A stretch of 64,000 nt of DNA from Undaria pinnatifida. Lineage: Eukaryota > Sar > Phaeophyceae > Laminariales > Alariaceae. Of the stretch, positions 53,545-64,000 are shown piece after piece. The first letter of the stretch is position 1; each line of letters opens with the position of its first letter. The stretch covers positions 13,461,854-13,525,853 of the forward strand of contig JABAKD010000009.1 in assembly GCA_012845835.1 (NCBI GenBank), read 5' to 3'. The position numbers and the translations under genes were made by a program. The notes under the pieces are model-generated. The model made no database searches. It saw only the letters and a list, made by a program, of their open reading frames with translations, and was not told the DNA's origin.

Positions 53545-53897
53545 CCTTTTTTACATCAAGGAGGAGTCGACAAGATTAGCTACCTCGTCTCCCTTCTCCA
53601 AGAGACATAACGGAAGAGAGCCTCCTCGGGTAAAAATATTATTGCCTTGCCCGAGCCCCGCTCCAGAAGACGCCCACAGGGTTTACGGACCCTGCTTCGT
53701 CTTTTAACACGCTAACCCACGTGTTTCAGGCTACGTCTGCCCCAGTGGCACAGGAAGAAGATCCGACACTGCGCGACGGGCCAGTGGTGACTCCACGGCC
53801 TCCAGCCTGATCAGCTGGACGCTATTCCCGTAATTTTACGGAAGAATCGCGCCTCTCGTCAAGCAGAAACAGCTCAGAGCCGCTGCCCCTTCGGGCG

Positions 53898-54500
53898 CAG
53901 TTAGAGCAGTTTTCTTGCGATTATACGCCAAAAAGCGAAGAGGCCACGACGCGAGAAACCGTGGGTTTGGACTCGCGTCGTGCTCCCGAGGCCTGGTGTT
54001 CCTGAGGGGGACACTACAGGCCCAAAGAGCGGAGGACTGGTGTTCCCAGACGGGGACATTGCAGACCCAAATGCCCAACGAGGCTACCGACGGGTTGGCA
54101 CCGTCGGTGTTGGACTCTTTTCCGGGTGCAGCAAGGGCGGCTTCTTACGAGTTTCCGCCAGCGAGTGAGGAGGACCCGAGGCGAGAAACCCCAGGGTTCG
54201 GACTCGCATCTTGCTCCCGAGGCCTGGTGCTCCCGCAAGGGGACATTATAGGCCCAAAGAGCCGAGGACTGGTGTTCCCACAAGGGGACATTGCAGACCC
54301 ACAAATGTCCAACGAGGCTACCGACGGGTTGGCACCGTCGGTTTTTGCCATTTTTCGGGCGCAGTTAGAGCGTATTCTCGCGCTTTTCCGCCAACGAGCG
54401 AAGAAAGACCCGAGGCGAGATACCACGGGTTCGGATTCGCGTCGTGCTCCCGAGGCCTGGTGTTCCTGGACGGGGACATTGCAGGCCCAAATTTTAACAC
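53898..54500 (+). repeat. Tandem repeats of about 230 bp
   Basis: About 2.6 units (53898, 54128, 54359). Each has GCGCAGTTAGAGC-like start, CCCGAGGCCTGGTG, GGGGACATT and GGTTGGCACCGTCGG blocks. The unit itself contains a duplicated half (CCTGGTGTTCC / ACTGGTGTTCC). Although open in one frame, composition is repetitive and no gag motif is seen. Confidence 0.85.
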
Positions 54501-54503
54501 GGA

Positions 54504-55000
54504 TTTTGAAACTTCTCTCGAATACTCCACAGCCAAAGTGGTGTTATTCTGGCAGCTCCCATCCTATTTTCCACCCTGGTCCCCTTCGTCGTTTGCCGTG
54601 GACGACGTATCATATTCTTGCGCGGAGCAGGACATGATGGCCGAAAAGACCAAGTTTTTGCAAGACCATCGAGCAGTGGGGCTCATTATGTCGTCGCCTC
54701 GTCCAAGCACACGCAAACGCATCGGTCGAGGCGTGCACAACTTTGACTCCGCTGTTGGGGACAGGGAGAAGCAAAACGCCGTGTCACCTGGCACCTACGC
54801 CAAATTCACGCAGAATTCAGCCATAAAAAAGATCACCTTTTGAGCTCTGACAACAAGCTTCTGGCTGAATCCTGCCCTCTGAACCCAGTGTGGGGCGTTG
54901 GTCTCCGGGCGGATGGTCCCAGGGCCAACAGCCCATGCCAGGGGAGAGGAAAACTTGCTCGGTGAGGCCCTTTCTGCCGTTCGCGCAGCTATTTGCGACA
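54504..55000 (+). pseudogene. NADAR (YbiA/DUF1768) domain inside the retroelement
   Basis: The domain is readable in three frames joined by shifts near 54831 and 54943. Family blocks in order: VLFWQLPSYF...F, VSYSCAEQDMMAEKTKF, DHRAV..IM, RKRIGRGVHNFD, TYAKFTQNSAIKK (first frame, open to 54843); LLAESCPLNPVWGVGLRADGPRA (second); ENLLGEALSAVRAAI (third). NADAR proteins bind ADP-ribose-like ligands. Bacterial YbiA cleaves N-glycosidic bonds of riboflavin intermediates, and other members remove ADP-ribose from guanine. The conserved E of AEK and the R-rich ligand positions are present. A role in the element's life cycle is unknown. The breaks suggest it no longer makes a full domain here. Confidence 0.85.
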
Positions 55001-55480
55001 ATGAGACCGGGTCGGCGCACCCGGCCTCCCCTAGTCGGTTCCGCACCTGCACTGCGAGTGCAAGAACCAAGAAATCTCGTCCGCGCCGCAACCAGACCGT
55101 TCACAGCGGCCAGCGCTCGCAAAGCTTCCCCTTCGGCGTTTCCGACCTATTTCTCGGGCGCGTTGGCCAATGAAAAGCCGTGAAGTTGTGGAGATAGCTT
55201 CTAGCGTCGGCCCTGACCTTGCGATGTCAAAACACTGCCCCTGTTTCGTCGAGGGTACTGTGACGCTGGACGACGTTTGGTTCACTATGAAAATCGCGTA
55301 TATCAGTCGAGCAACGCTCGACTCGGAGAGGCACTGGACTCCTCTAGATTTGGGGACCGGCAGCATTGCTTGGGTTCCCAAACGCCTCCGAGGATACTGA
55401 GGGGAACAAAGTTCCACATATCCTCCGGCCACAATACATAGGGGAGCATTGGCAAAGTGGGGACCCTCAATGCACGAGTC
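55001..55480 (+). other. Gypsy interior, unassigned
   Basis: Follows the NADAR domain in partly open frames. Around 55230-55400 a frame reads VEGTVTLDDVWF ... LDLGTGSIAWVPKRL. This loosely recalls an aspartic protease but lacks a clear D-[ST]-G, so I do not assign it. Confidence 0.4.
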
Positions 55481-55487
55481 CAGCGGT

Positions 55488-55600
55488 AGCTTGAGTTCGT
55501 CACCGCGTTCGATTGCACACTCGAGTACCGCAAAGGCAGCGACAAGGGCATCGCCGATTTTTCCGGCCCGTTTTCCAGAGCCTGCTATGGAGTACGACCG
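55488..55600 (+). pseudogene. RNase H C-terminal remnant of gypsy pol
   Basis: One frame reads LEFVTAFDCTLEYRKGSDKG then IADF, the final strand and helix motif of gypsy RNase H (Y-x-x-G-x-x-N-x-x-AD-x-x-SR). The RT and RNase H core that should precede it is absent, placing the deletion junction just upstream. Confidence 0.7.
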
Positions 55601-56259
55601 CAGTGGCTCGAAAAACAAAATTCAACCTCGTGGGGTTGACAAGCCCCAACCCCGTTGGAGATAGCGGTATCTACCTCCTACGGACCCGCGGGCTGCGCGC
55701 TCCCCCCTCGCCGATCCCAGGAGTCGGTTCGGGTGGACTCGCGCCCCTCGCCAAAAGCACTGTCTTGGGTGGGCTCGTGCCCCACACCGAAAGCACTGTC
55801 TTGGGTGGGCTCGTGCCCCGCACTGAACATGCTGCCTCGGGTGGGCTCCCTCTCACCTCTACCGCGTTTCACGATTTTCGCACACACGAGCCACGTATAA
55901 GGATTGACGGCCTTTCTGTTTCCCCGGGGAGATTCGTCGCTCGTGTTTCTGCCTCCGTCGCCACTACCGAAGGCTGTACCGGCCGCGGGTCGATTTCACC
56001 TGCCGCCGACACTGTTTTTGCTTCGGTTTTTGCCATACCCATCGAGGGCGGCACGGGCTCCGCAGAAGCCCTGGCTGCAGCGACGCCCATCGCACAGCCG
56101 ACTTATCTATCCCGGAGTTCTTTACAGGAGACGGCCCCCGCCGCGACCACCGGTTCGACTATGTCCGTCTCCGCCATGCTTGGCACTCCAGCCCCTCCGT
56201 CGTCGACAACGCGCCGACGAACAGCGATAACAACGGGTAATTCACCCCCGCTGTAGATT
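55600..56259 (+). other. Pro/Ser/Thr-rich linker of gypsy pol
   Basis: An open frame (55513-56256) joins the RNase H remnant to the integrase. It includes a 31-bp direct repeat (AGCACTGTCTTGGGTGGGCT...) at about 55757-55820, giving GGL(V/A)P repeats. No catalytic motif is seen. Confidence 0.55.
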
Positions 56260-58749
56260 ATGGATTCGGGCCCGGCGGGGCCCCTCGGCCATCTTGCGGA
56301 CGAAGTACAACCCCGTCGCGAGTTCCACGGCCGCAGCCGACCCCGTCGCCGCCGCGACCCCTGCTCTTGTCGACTCGCCGGTCCGCACGGTGCCACTACC
56401 GTCCGACCGCGACCACGCAGAGCCTATATGGGAACTCCTCTCTTACGGCTCACGCCTTCTCCTGGTGGCACGCCGACTGCATATACAAGGGCGGACGCCC
56501 TTCGCAACGCTGCTGAATTGCGTTTCGCTGATTCCGTCGCACGTTACTCACATGGCGATTGGAAGCGAGAGCAGCACGCTGAGCCGACGTGCCACGCCAT
56601 GATGCGTTACGTTTCTATCGGCCGGCCATCGGTCCTGCCGCCCGACTTTTTGGCGTGCTACCTCTCGCACAAGCGTCCCTCCCTCTCAGACATCCAGGAG
56701 CTGGCGGGTAAGGGTCGACTACATACAACCGACGACGACATCGTCCTACTCGTCCGTAACCCGACACTCCCGCCAACAAGCTCTGACAAACCGAACTCTG
56801 TGGGGCGAGCTGCTTGCTTGCTAAACGACGAACCAGTTCGCATCTACGTTCCCCTGCTCATGCGCCCTTGGATCATGCAAGCTTGCCATTCGACGGCCTC
56901 CTGCCACCGTGGCACCACGCGCACGTTGCGCATGCTGGAGCGTTTTTATTGGTGGATTGACATGAGTGTGTGCACCCGGTGGTGGCTTCGCCACTGCTTG
57001 AAGTGCCAAGCGCGGAAAACCCCACGGCTGACTGTCCGCTGGCCCATCATCACAATGCCTCTGCCGGAAGGTCCAGGTATCGCCGTCAGTGTTGACTACT
57101 TCGGCCCCCTTCCGGTCACACCACGAGGCGTCACCTACATCCTGCTGTTCACCGATCGCTTCAGTCGTCGGGCCGACATGTTCCCCGTCACTGCCGCTGA
57201 GTTCACCGCGGAAGGTACAGCCAATATCCTGGTGAACCAATACATCCCCTTGTGCGGGTGCCCGCGCACCATACTCTCGGACAACGGACTGCAGTTCTGC
57301 TCCAAGCTTTCACAAGCTGTATATCAGTTGTTAGGTGTACACAAGCTTGCTACAAGCTCCTACCATCCCGACTGTAACGGGGACGTTGAGCGGGTAAATC
57401 ACACTATGGCACAAATGCTGGCTATGGTCGTCAACGAGCGACAAGACGACTGGGACTTGCATCTGCCCCACGTCGAATTCGCTTGCAACAACTCTGTCAG
57501 CGCGGCGACGGGTTTGGCGCCCAACGAGGTCTACATGGGCAGACTCCCACGGCTCCCCCTGACGATTTTCGACCGCAAAGGTGTCGTGGGACACCAGAGT
57601 CTTGCCCGTGACCACCTGGCCTATTGCAATTTGGCCACCGACCGGCAAAAGCGCGCGAACGACATTGTCCGCGCACACCACGCCCTCACCGTTTCCCGTG
57701 TTAACCGCAGAAACTCCGCCCTCGCCGACGCGCTGCGTCCAGCACCTAACTTCAATGTGGGTGGTTGGGCATGGGTATACAATTCTGCCTCTACCATCCG
57801 CCAGGGTGTGAAGGCGAACACCGACGCCAAGGTACTCAAGGCCAAACTCGCGTTTAACTGGACGGGCCCATACAAGGTCCTGGCCGTCGGTCCCTGCTCC
57901 GCCGCCGAGACCCCGGACGGCTCGCCGCTCGGGAGCAACCTCCTTTATTTGGATCTCCCTTCCGACCTGCCTGGTTCGGACGCTCGTCGGCGTGTGGCTA
58001 TCGAGCGCTGCAAACCCTGTGCCAACCCCCACGACAGCGGGGACATGCCCAAATACCTACCGGCGGGGCTGACACAGTATGTGCTCAACAAATTTTCCAA
58101 GAAGTCCCCGCCGTACCACGTCACTCAATACGACGTTTCGACTCCCCTCCAACGGCTGGAGGTGGAGCAGATCACTGGTCATCAGTCGGTACGGGGGCGA
58201 GGTGGCGTCATCGCGGTGCTATACAAGACGCATTGAGCGGGACTCTCCGAACCGTCCTGGGAGCGGGAAATGGACCTTCACCTCTCCCGCTCCCACATCT
58301 TGCGTTATTGGGCCGGAACCCCGGACCAGCACCGCCAAACCAACCGCCTTTACCGCCGAATGCGGATCGGGGCGGCACAGCGTGAGCTCTCCCGCAACAA
58401 CGGGGAACGTTTCCTAGCGCCGGGCTACGCCTGTGTTCCCCGCACCGATTGGCTCCGTCGCTACCACGACACCGTACTTCCTAAGGGAGCCCACTTTTGG
58501 TACAAGGGAGACGATGGGTTATGGTGGCTAGGAAAAATCAGCGCGAGCACTACCGAGGACAAGGTATACCTGGTCCGCTTTCTGGACGACCCGGGACCGA
58601 TTAAACTCCCTCTTCCCCCGGCGCGCTACACGACTTCAACGGGAGCCGTACGAGGCTCTTGGTGCTTGCAAGTTCACATCGCCAGTGCGTTTCCTCGGGG
58701 AATTCAACGTAACGTAGACGAATCTCGAGGCGCGGCCGTGGCCAGTTGA
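56260..58749 (+). pseudogene. Gypsy integrase with chromodomain-like and SH3-like tail, one stop codon
   Basis: One frame of 829 codons broken only by TGA at 58234-58236. Zinc-binding H2C2: H210, H216, C246, C249. Catalytic DDE triad D279, D341, E377 with the canonical 35-residue spacing; all intact. From about residue 640 a chromodomain-like block runs through the stop (ITGHQSVRGRGG ... THxAGLSEPSWERE). The TGA replaces what is normally Trp (TGG) in this motif. After residue 730 an SH3/Tudor-like stretch follows (GAHFWYKGDDGLWWLGKI ... YLVRFLDD). Chromodomains in gypsy integrases direct insertion to particular chromatin. Core integrase activity may survive as a protein ending at 58233. Confidence 0.9.
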
Positions 58750-59615
58750 CTTCCAAGCCACCACCGCTTCTCGATAGTTCTTCATATTTTTGAGGTATGA
58801 GTTTTGCGTCTTTGTCTTTGGGTCGTTCGTAGTGTCCTGAGGGTCTTCATCGAGTTTTGGGGCGGTTATTTCCATTTTTTTTTTTTTCTTTTCTGTCCTG
58901 CCGAACCCCCTGCTCAGTGCCGGGTCAGGGTTCGGGTAAAACGCCGCTATCTGAGGCGCAGGGCTGTCGCCTTTTTGTCATTGTTCAAATTCGCCCTGCC
59001 GACGCCCTCCTCAGCCCAGAGCCGGGGGGCGACCAGTGTACGGGTCTGTGTGTCTTCTTTTATGTTTTGTGTATTGTATTTGTTCTGCTTTGTTTTTTTT
59101 TTTCGTCTAAACACTTCCTCCCCTAGCGGGGCTGTAAGTGTTGACAACTTCCATCCCGGGTATTCATCGTTTCCTCGTCTAACCCCCCGCCTTGCCGATG
59201 GCCCGCGGGAGGTTTTTCGCATGACTTCTCCCTTGTGTTAGCGCCTGTGTTCCCCTCCATATCGACGAGGGCTCGCCTCGCCATAGTACTTTTTCTGTGG
59301 TTGGTTTACCGCAGAGCCTTTCCTGCCCCCCCCGCCACACCGGCGGCATGCGGCAGGTTCTAGAGCCTTTTCTGCCCCCCCCGCCACCCCGGCGGCATAC
59401 GGCAGGTTTTTGATGGGTGACTATTGCCTTGCTGTAGGGCCTGCTTTTCTTTCTACTGCTTTTCTTCGCGTGTTCCTGGCTCCATAGCCAGACGGTTAGA
59501 GGTGTGAGAGTGGGTTTTGAGGAGCCGCATCTTCGACTCATGGTCTAGTTCGTAGAACCGGAGTTTCCCCGAATCTCCCATATTTCTGCATATGCGACTC
59601 ATCAGGGTGGGCTAG
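58750..59615 (+). other. Non-coding 3' part of the gypsy element
   Basis: About 860 bp without coding motifs. Two imperfect 41-bp repeats (59319-59405) contain CCTTT(C/T)CTGCCCCCCCCGCC and a palindromic CCGGCGGCAT. The last 320-460 bp are the part retained in the miniature and truncated copies, suggesting cis signals for packaging or replication. The purine-rich AGGGTGGGCTAG just before the 3' LTR (59604-59615) is the likely polypurine tract. Confidence 0.7.
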
Positions 59616-59885
59616 TGTTAAGATACGGCCTCGAAAGGCCTGTAGGTATCCGAATTTGAGATCATTTGGATGGGTTTCGTATGATAAGGTTGGCGGTTTA
59701 TATTCGGGGAAGTTAGGAATTAGATCGGAGGCACGCGCCTCCGATCTCAGAAGCTATCCCGGGCTCTGGTGGAAACGAATAAAGCTACATCTCTACGAAG
59801 GAACGAAAGTGAGTACTCTCCGAGGACCTACCCAATTGGCAGACCTGCAGGGGGCACTCTGTGTCCCCCACCTATTAATTTAACA
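59616..59885 (+). repeat. 3' LTR of the gypsy element
   Basis: 270 bp, TGTTAA to TTAACA. It contains the hairpin ATCGGAGGC...GCCTCCGAT. It is followed by the GACA target duplication. Confidence 0.93.
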
Positions 59886-60896
59886 GACACCGGAGCCCAT
59901 GAGGGGCACGCTTCCCAACACCGACCAACCACGCATCCCCCACTCGGAGTACCGTGACAGTATAATGTTGAAGAAAAAAAAGAATCCTCCCTCTTTCAGG
60001 TTTTCCCCTCCGGGGGGTGCGCATTAACACACAAAAAAAAAAAACAGTCCCGAGGGAAAATCAGAGACGATTGCGGCATTTACCTTGATGAACTGCGCCT
60101 GTTTTTTTTTGTTTACTTTACTCTGTTTCACAGTCTGTGACGACTGATTCTACGATAGCCCCCCCCCCAAAAAAAGCCAGCGACTTTCTTTAACGAACGT
60201 TTCATGGCTGCTCGACATGAGGAAGGTTGCTTTTATTAAGTCAAGGTCTCCTTACATTTTCTTGTTTAAGCAAGCAATTGCAAAGGAAGGACGATCGAAC
60301 GATGACGTCGGGGTGGCAAGGGGCACCGTATTTCAGGAGGTACGGCCGGGAGCTGGTTTCAAAACCGGTGATTTCGTTAAAGAAAAGTTGGGGGGCCTAT
60401 CGTAGAACGACTCTGACCACATATAATTCTTTGTATCTCTCTAGGACGAAGAATCGGCACGGACACTGGGTGTAATGATGATGATCTCCGTGGGTAGAAA
60501 TAACAGTTTAAGACACACACGTGGTGTTTGTGAATTAAAGCCACGATATGGTTGCTGCTATTAATAGTACATAGTTGCACAAATTTTACGGAAAGTCGTT
60601 CGCGCGTGATATATATTTTATCCTCATTAAAGATAACAAACTGCTGTTGTTTGATGTCGTTGTAGAATACATTGTAACAGAAGTTTTGATTTACTGTACG
60701 TCACGTTTGTTGCAAGGCTTAGCTTGGGTTATTGAGAATAGTTACCTTGCTACTGGCACAACGGAGTACCAGGTAGTCCATCGTACCCTATCGACTTCGC
60801 TGTCGTTAGCATATCCTACGTAGTCATCTGGTACATATACGTAGCTCGTACGTGATAGGGCGCACGCATACGCGACTGGTATACACGAATTAGTAC

Positions 60897-60978
60897 AGTA
60901 CGTAGACATTTTCAGAGAGTATCGGATCGGTTCGAGTTAGTACGTAGACATTTTCAGAGAGTATCGGATCGGTTCGAT
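60897..60978 (+). repeat. 39-bp tandem duplication
   Basis: AGTACGTAGACATTTTCAGA... through GATCGGTTCGA occurs twice in a row with no visible change. Confidence 0.85.
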
Positions 60979-61314
60979 GTTAAGGATAGGTACTAGCCTT
61001 TGGTGCGGAGAAGCACGAGGCGCTTCGGCGATACCTGTGCAAGGAGTGTGATATGTACGTACGTATCATACACAGGTGGTATCAGATACACACGTACCTC
61101 GTACGATCGAAGGATCATGTGAATCTAGTAGATCGTATGTCGTAGATTGCGGCGGAACCCTAAAATGTCGGTTGTAGTTTACCGTTGGCCCGAGGTGTTT
61201 TGTACCGATGTGTTTTTGGGGTAATCACACCGCTTGCTTTTTAGGGTGGTTCGTACGCTTACATAGGGTCTTGAGATGTGATCGATCGAGCACATGCACC
61301 ACGCACACTCTCTC

Positions 61315-61385
61315 ACTTCTTCTTGTTCTTCTTCTTCTTGTTCTTCTTCTTCTTGTTCTTCTTCTTCTTGTTCTTCTTCTTCTTT
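61315..61385 (+). repeat. TTC-rich microsatellite with 15-bp period
   Basis: TTCTTGTTCTTCTTC repeats four to five times, with a G every 15 bases. Confidence 0.9.
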
Positions 61386-64000
61386 CTACTCCTTCGTCTC
61401 TTCTTCGAGACCACGCTAATAATAAACACACCACCGCTCTTGGGGCGTCTTCTTGTCATCAGCTCTGCGGAGCTTGAAACTTGAGCGCAACGGCAAAGTA
61501 ACATCTGCCGAGTGTTTACCTCTCGTGCCAGATCTGGCATAACCCAGATCGCACACAGCCACGGGGGACGAATCTCCCCCATCATGTTTTGAGCCTCGCC
61601 TCGCGTAAGCACTGAGAGCTAACTGCGGGGTTCCGGGGGCACGATGCACATCGACCGAGACTACACCCGCTTGTGGAACTCGAGCTGCTACTTTTTTGCT
61701 GTGAGTGTCAAAAGACAGAACCACAGGACCACGACCACAACTACGAGCCCATACACCAAGCAGACTACCTGCTACGAAGAACGATTGCCTCCACCGAGCC
61801 GGACGATCGACAACATATATCTGGAGATGGTGGTACGAGGAACGACATGCTTCTCGGACGATCACAGAAAGATGCCAGGAAATCGCCGTCATCTGGTGCT
61901 GAACTGCCTCTAGGTGCAGCAACGAGTACATGGATGGATGGGCCGCGTGAACGACTTGTACTGCGTTGCACATACAAAACAACGTGAGTGGCCAAAACGT
62001 AGAATTCGAGTACGAGTGATCGATATCTGGTTACTTTCGAGTACGTGGCTCGTGGCGTCTAGGTCAACCGGCTTTGGTCGATTTCAAATGACTCTACGTC
62101 ACCGACTTCTACATACGCGACGGGAGCTGACACGAGTACTACGTGATTCGACTGCTTGGTATGGTTCGACAATATTCTTCGTCGTGTACGCACGAGATGG
62201 GAGCTGCTATGAGTACGTCGTATCTGGTTATTCTGCCGTGTATCTTCCTCTACGTAACGGATCTACGGGCTGGTTTGATATCACTACTACTGCTGCACTG
62301 CTGCTGCTGCCGGAGTAAAAACGGCTGCGCATACGCACGGACGGGCCCACTCGTATTGCAATGCTGCACTATGTATGTATGAGAGACTACACATGATCCG
62401 TAAGATGATACAACACGGCTTACTTACTTCACGCTTGGCGCACACCTTGGACGGGGGCTACCAAACTTTAGCACGTGAAAACTTGCGGGGCTAAATAAAA
62501 CAACGTAAATTACAGGGGTCTTTTGGTCATCAACACCAGGGGTCGCCTCATCAGAACACGGGATCGCCGGAGCGACGGCTCGGGATCGCTGTGAAAAAGC
62601 GCTTGGGGTTGCCGGAATTGACACCTTCAGGAACCGTCACAGCATTTGTCGCTGATACCGTCGGGGCTACCGGGTTGCCACGACAGCAATGTGGGCTCGC
62701 CGAAGAGGTTTATTTTAGGAGCGGGCCACAGACATCACCATCTATCTATTGGAATTGCCGGCGGAGAACGTCTGCTGGATTGCCACATCGTTTATCGCTT
62801 TGGGCTTCGGGAACAACGCTTTTGGAGAACCTGAAAAACATCGTCATCGTCAAGGATTGCTGAAATCGCCGAACATCACAACTTTTAGGGCTGCTGGAAC
62901 ATCTCTTCCGGGGTCGCTGGATATCTTCATCTCGCTTAGGACTGCGCCGGAAGATCACGTCTGGAGTCGCTAAACACCATCGTCATCTGGATCGCCAGGA
63001 AAGACCTCCGCACTATCCGGGGTCGCACGCACATAACGGCAAGATTTATTTACTTTCATAGTCGTAGTACCACACGTCTTCTTTGTACGGGATGGCGGTC
63101 AGAAACGTGGCTAGGCTTCTAGACTATGTGGGCAAGCTCTTTGTTTTGTAGTAGCACTACACGCGTCTTCTTTGTACGGGGGGGGCGATCAGAAACGTGG
63201 TCGACTGCTACAGCACGACGTATATAATTTTGTTGCACGTTTTGTTTCTGTAGTTGAGAATTATTGAGAAGACGCAGTTACTACGCAGTACGAACATGGG
63301 TTTCCATTTGGTGATTGGAACAAACCATATACTGGTAATTGACACTGCTGAATTCGTCTGACGTTCGTTCAGAACTGATGCATATAAGGCCAACACTGAC
63401 CGGCATAGTGTTTTTGTAGAGTACATAGTAATACCGTACCGAGCATGTGTGTCTGGTAAATGTGTAGTGAGACCCGCACGGGTTCAAGGTTCTGTGTGTG
63501 ATATTTTTTCGGTTTGTATGCCTTTGACAGTCCATTCGTAAAACTCGTCCGTCACAACAGTCATTTGCCTTCACGTTGCCAGGTTTTGCGTTGTAGTTAT
63601 TGTGTTAGTTGTAGGAGGACTGATCATCCGTCGAAAATGAAGCGCGGTAACGGTTAATATTGTTTCGACGCGGCAAAGGAGTAAGGAACCTTGGTTGCGA
63701 CGTTGCGATTGATTCTACTTCGTAAATACTCCGAAGTATGCAGACGAGTAGTTCAGACAAGTACACTGACCAAGTATTGAGCGTCAAAACTGTCTAAAAA
63801 AACTTGGAATAGGTTGATGACACTTGCAGTAAGTATCAAGCAAGCGTACATTATATCCAAGTTTTTCAGTAATCCGACTTTACAGTTGAACGCCAATTCG
63901 ACGTATTACAAGTTACTTCCATCGAGGGGTCGTATTGACAAGAGTGACCTTGCTACTGGCACAACGGAGTACCAGGTGGTCCATCGTAACCTATCGACTT

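Larger units (their letters stand above)
53298..59885 (+). mobile_element. Ty3/gypsy element with NADAR domain and no RT core
   Basis: 6.6 kb, bounded by direct LTRs with the 4-bp duplication GACA (53294-53297, 59886-59889). Order: 5' LTR, tandem repeats, NADAR-domain frame (broken), unassigned region, short RNase H tail, integrase with chromodomain-like C-terminus, SH3-like tail, non-coding 3' part, 3' LTR. The reverse transcriptase and most of RNase H are missing, apparently deleted between about 55400 and 55480. The 5' LTR lacks its last bases, and the tRNA-Ser primer site is absent. Over about 247 shared bases the LTRs look identical, so the insertion is young. The copy cannot move by itself. 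Confidence 0.9.
59890..64000. other. Stretch without recognisable gene
   Basis: Several small repeats but no gene family. 60410-60475: AAGAATCGGCACGGACA dispersed repeat. 60736-60795 and 63948-64000: related direct copies (CTTGCTACTGGCACAACGGA). 60897-60978: 39-bp tandem duplication. 61315-61385: TTCTTCTTCTTG microsatellite. 63120-63180: duplicated CGTCTTCTTTGTACGGG. The longest open frame (61416-61982 minus) has no recognisable motif. Confidence 0.5.

Noticed and set aside
53915-54637. 240-codon frame as a gag protein
   Set aside because: Most of it is the 230-bp tandem repeat with no capsid or zinc-knuckle motif; only the end belongs to the NADAR frame.
55230-55400. Aspartic protease in the gypsy element (LDLGTGSIAWVP)
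   Set aside because: The similarity is superficial and the catalytic D-[ST]-G is not clearly present.
61416-61982. 188-codon frame on the minus strand
   Set aside because: No motif, biased by overlapping simple sequence, and open frames of similar length exist on the other strand.

Overview
The window looks like nuclear DNA of a large-genome eukaryote. It has a spliced gene with GT-AG introns, LTR and non-LTR retrotransposons, MITEs, microsatellites and very long C/G homopolymers, and no operons or bacterial-type gene packing. An ochrophyte, most likely a brown alga, is my best guess from the overall style; this is inference and no marker gene proves it.

Only one convincing host gene is present. 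It is an amidohydrolase-2 (ACMSD-like) enzyme on the + strand, assembled here from nine exons between 14844 and 41666. All eight junctions keep the reading frame and give a 355-residue protein. Introns 1 (13.4 kb) and 2 (6.8 kb) are swollen by mobile DNA, and intron 6 uses a GC donor.

Layout. 1-2043: no gene seen. 2044-8455: Ty1/copia element on the minus strand with 512-bp LTRs and a 5-bp target duplication; its coding region is broken in several places. 8456-14843: dispersed repeats, a minisatellite containing an 891-bp TRIM-like element, and one zinc-finger MITE. 14844-41666: the host gene. Its introns hold a 2.2-kb TIR element with poly-C tracts (19.2-21.4 kb) and an inverted relative (30.2-32.4 kb), a 5'-truncated LINE (22.4-23.75 kb), a PIF/Harbinger-like MITE (25.55-26.36 kb), tRNA-like repeats, a poly(A)-tailed retroposon, a zinc-finger MITE (33.46-33.96 kb) and small inverted repeats. 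41667-46500: more C-rich repeats, partly in tandem. 46505-48038: a cluster of SMART-type miniature LTR elements with 84-85-bp LTRs, including one whose interior is a copy of a mature tRNA-Ser 3' half. 48753-49469: LTR fragment of the family at 53.3 kb. 50269-51113: hAT-like MITE with an 8-bp target duplication. 53298-59885: Ty3/gypsy element with a NADAR (YbiA/DUF1768) domain and an integrase, but no reverse transcriptase core. 59890-64000: repeats only.

Connections. The 891-bp TRIM-like element, the 48.75-kb fragment and the 6.6-kb gypsy element share one LTR family. The TRIM-like element and the SMART cluster appear to use the same tRNA-Ser primer. The most unusual observations are the NADAR domain inside a gypsy element, the tRNA-Ser copy with apparent modification-type misreadings, and the host gene stretched to 26.8 kb by nested transposons.
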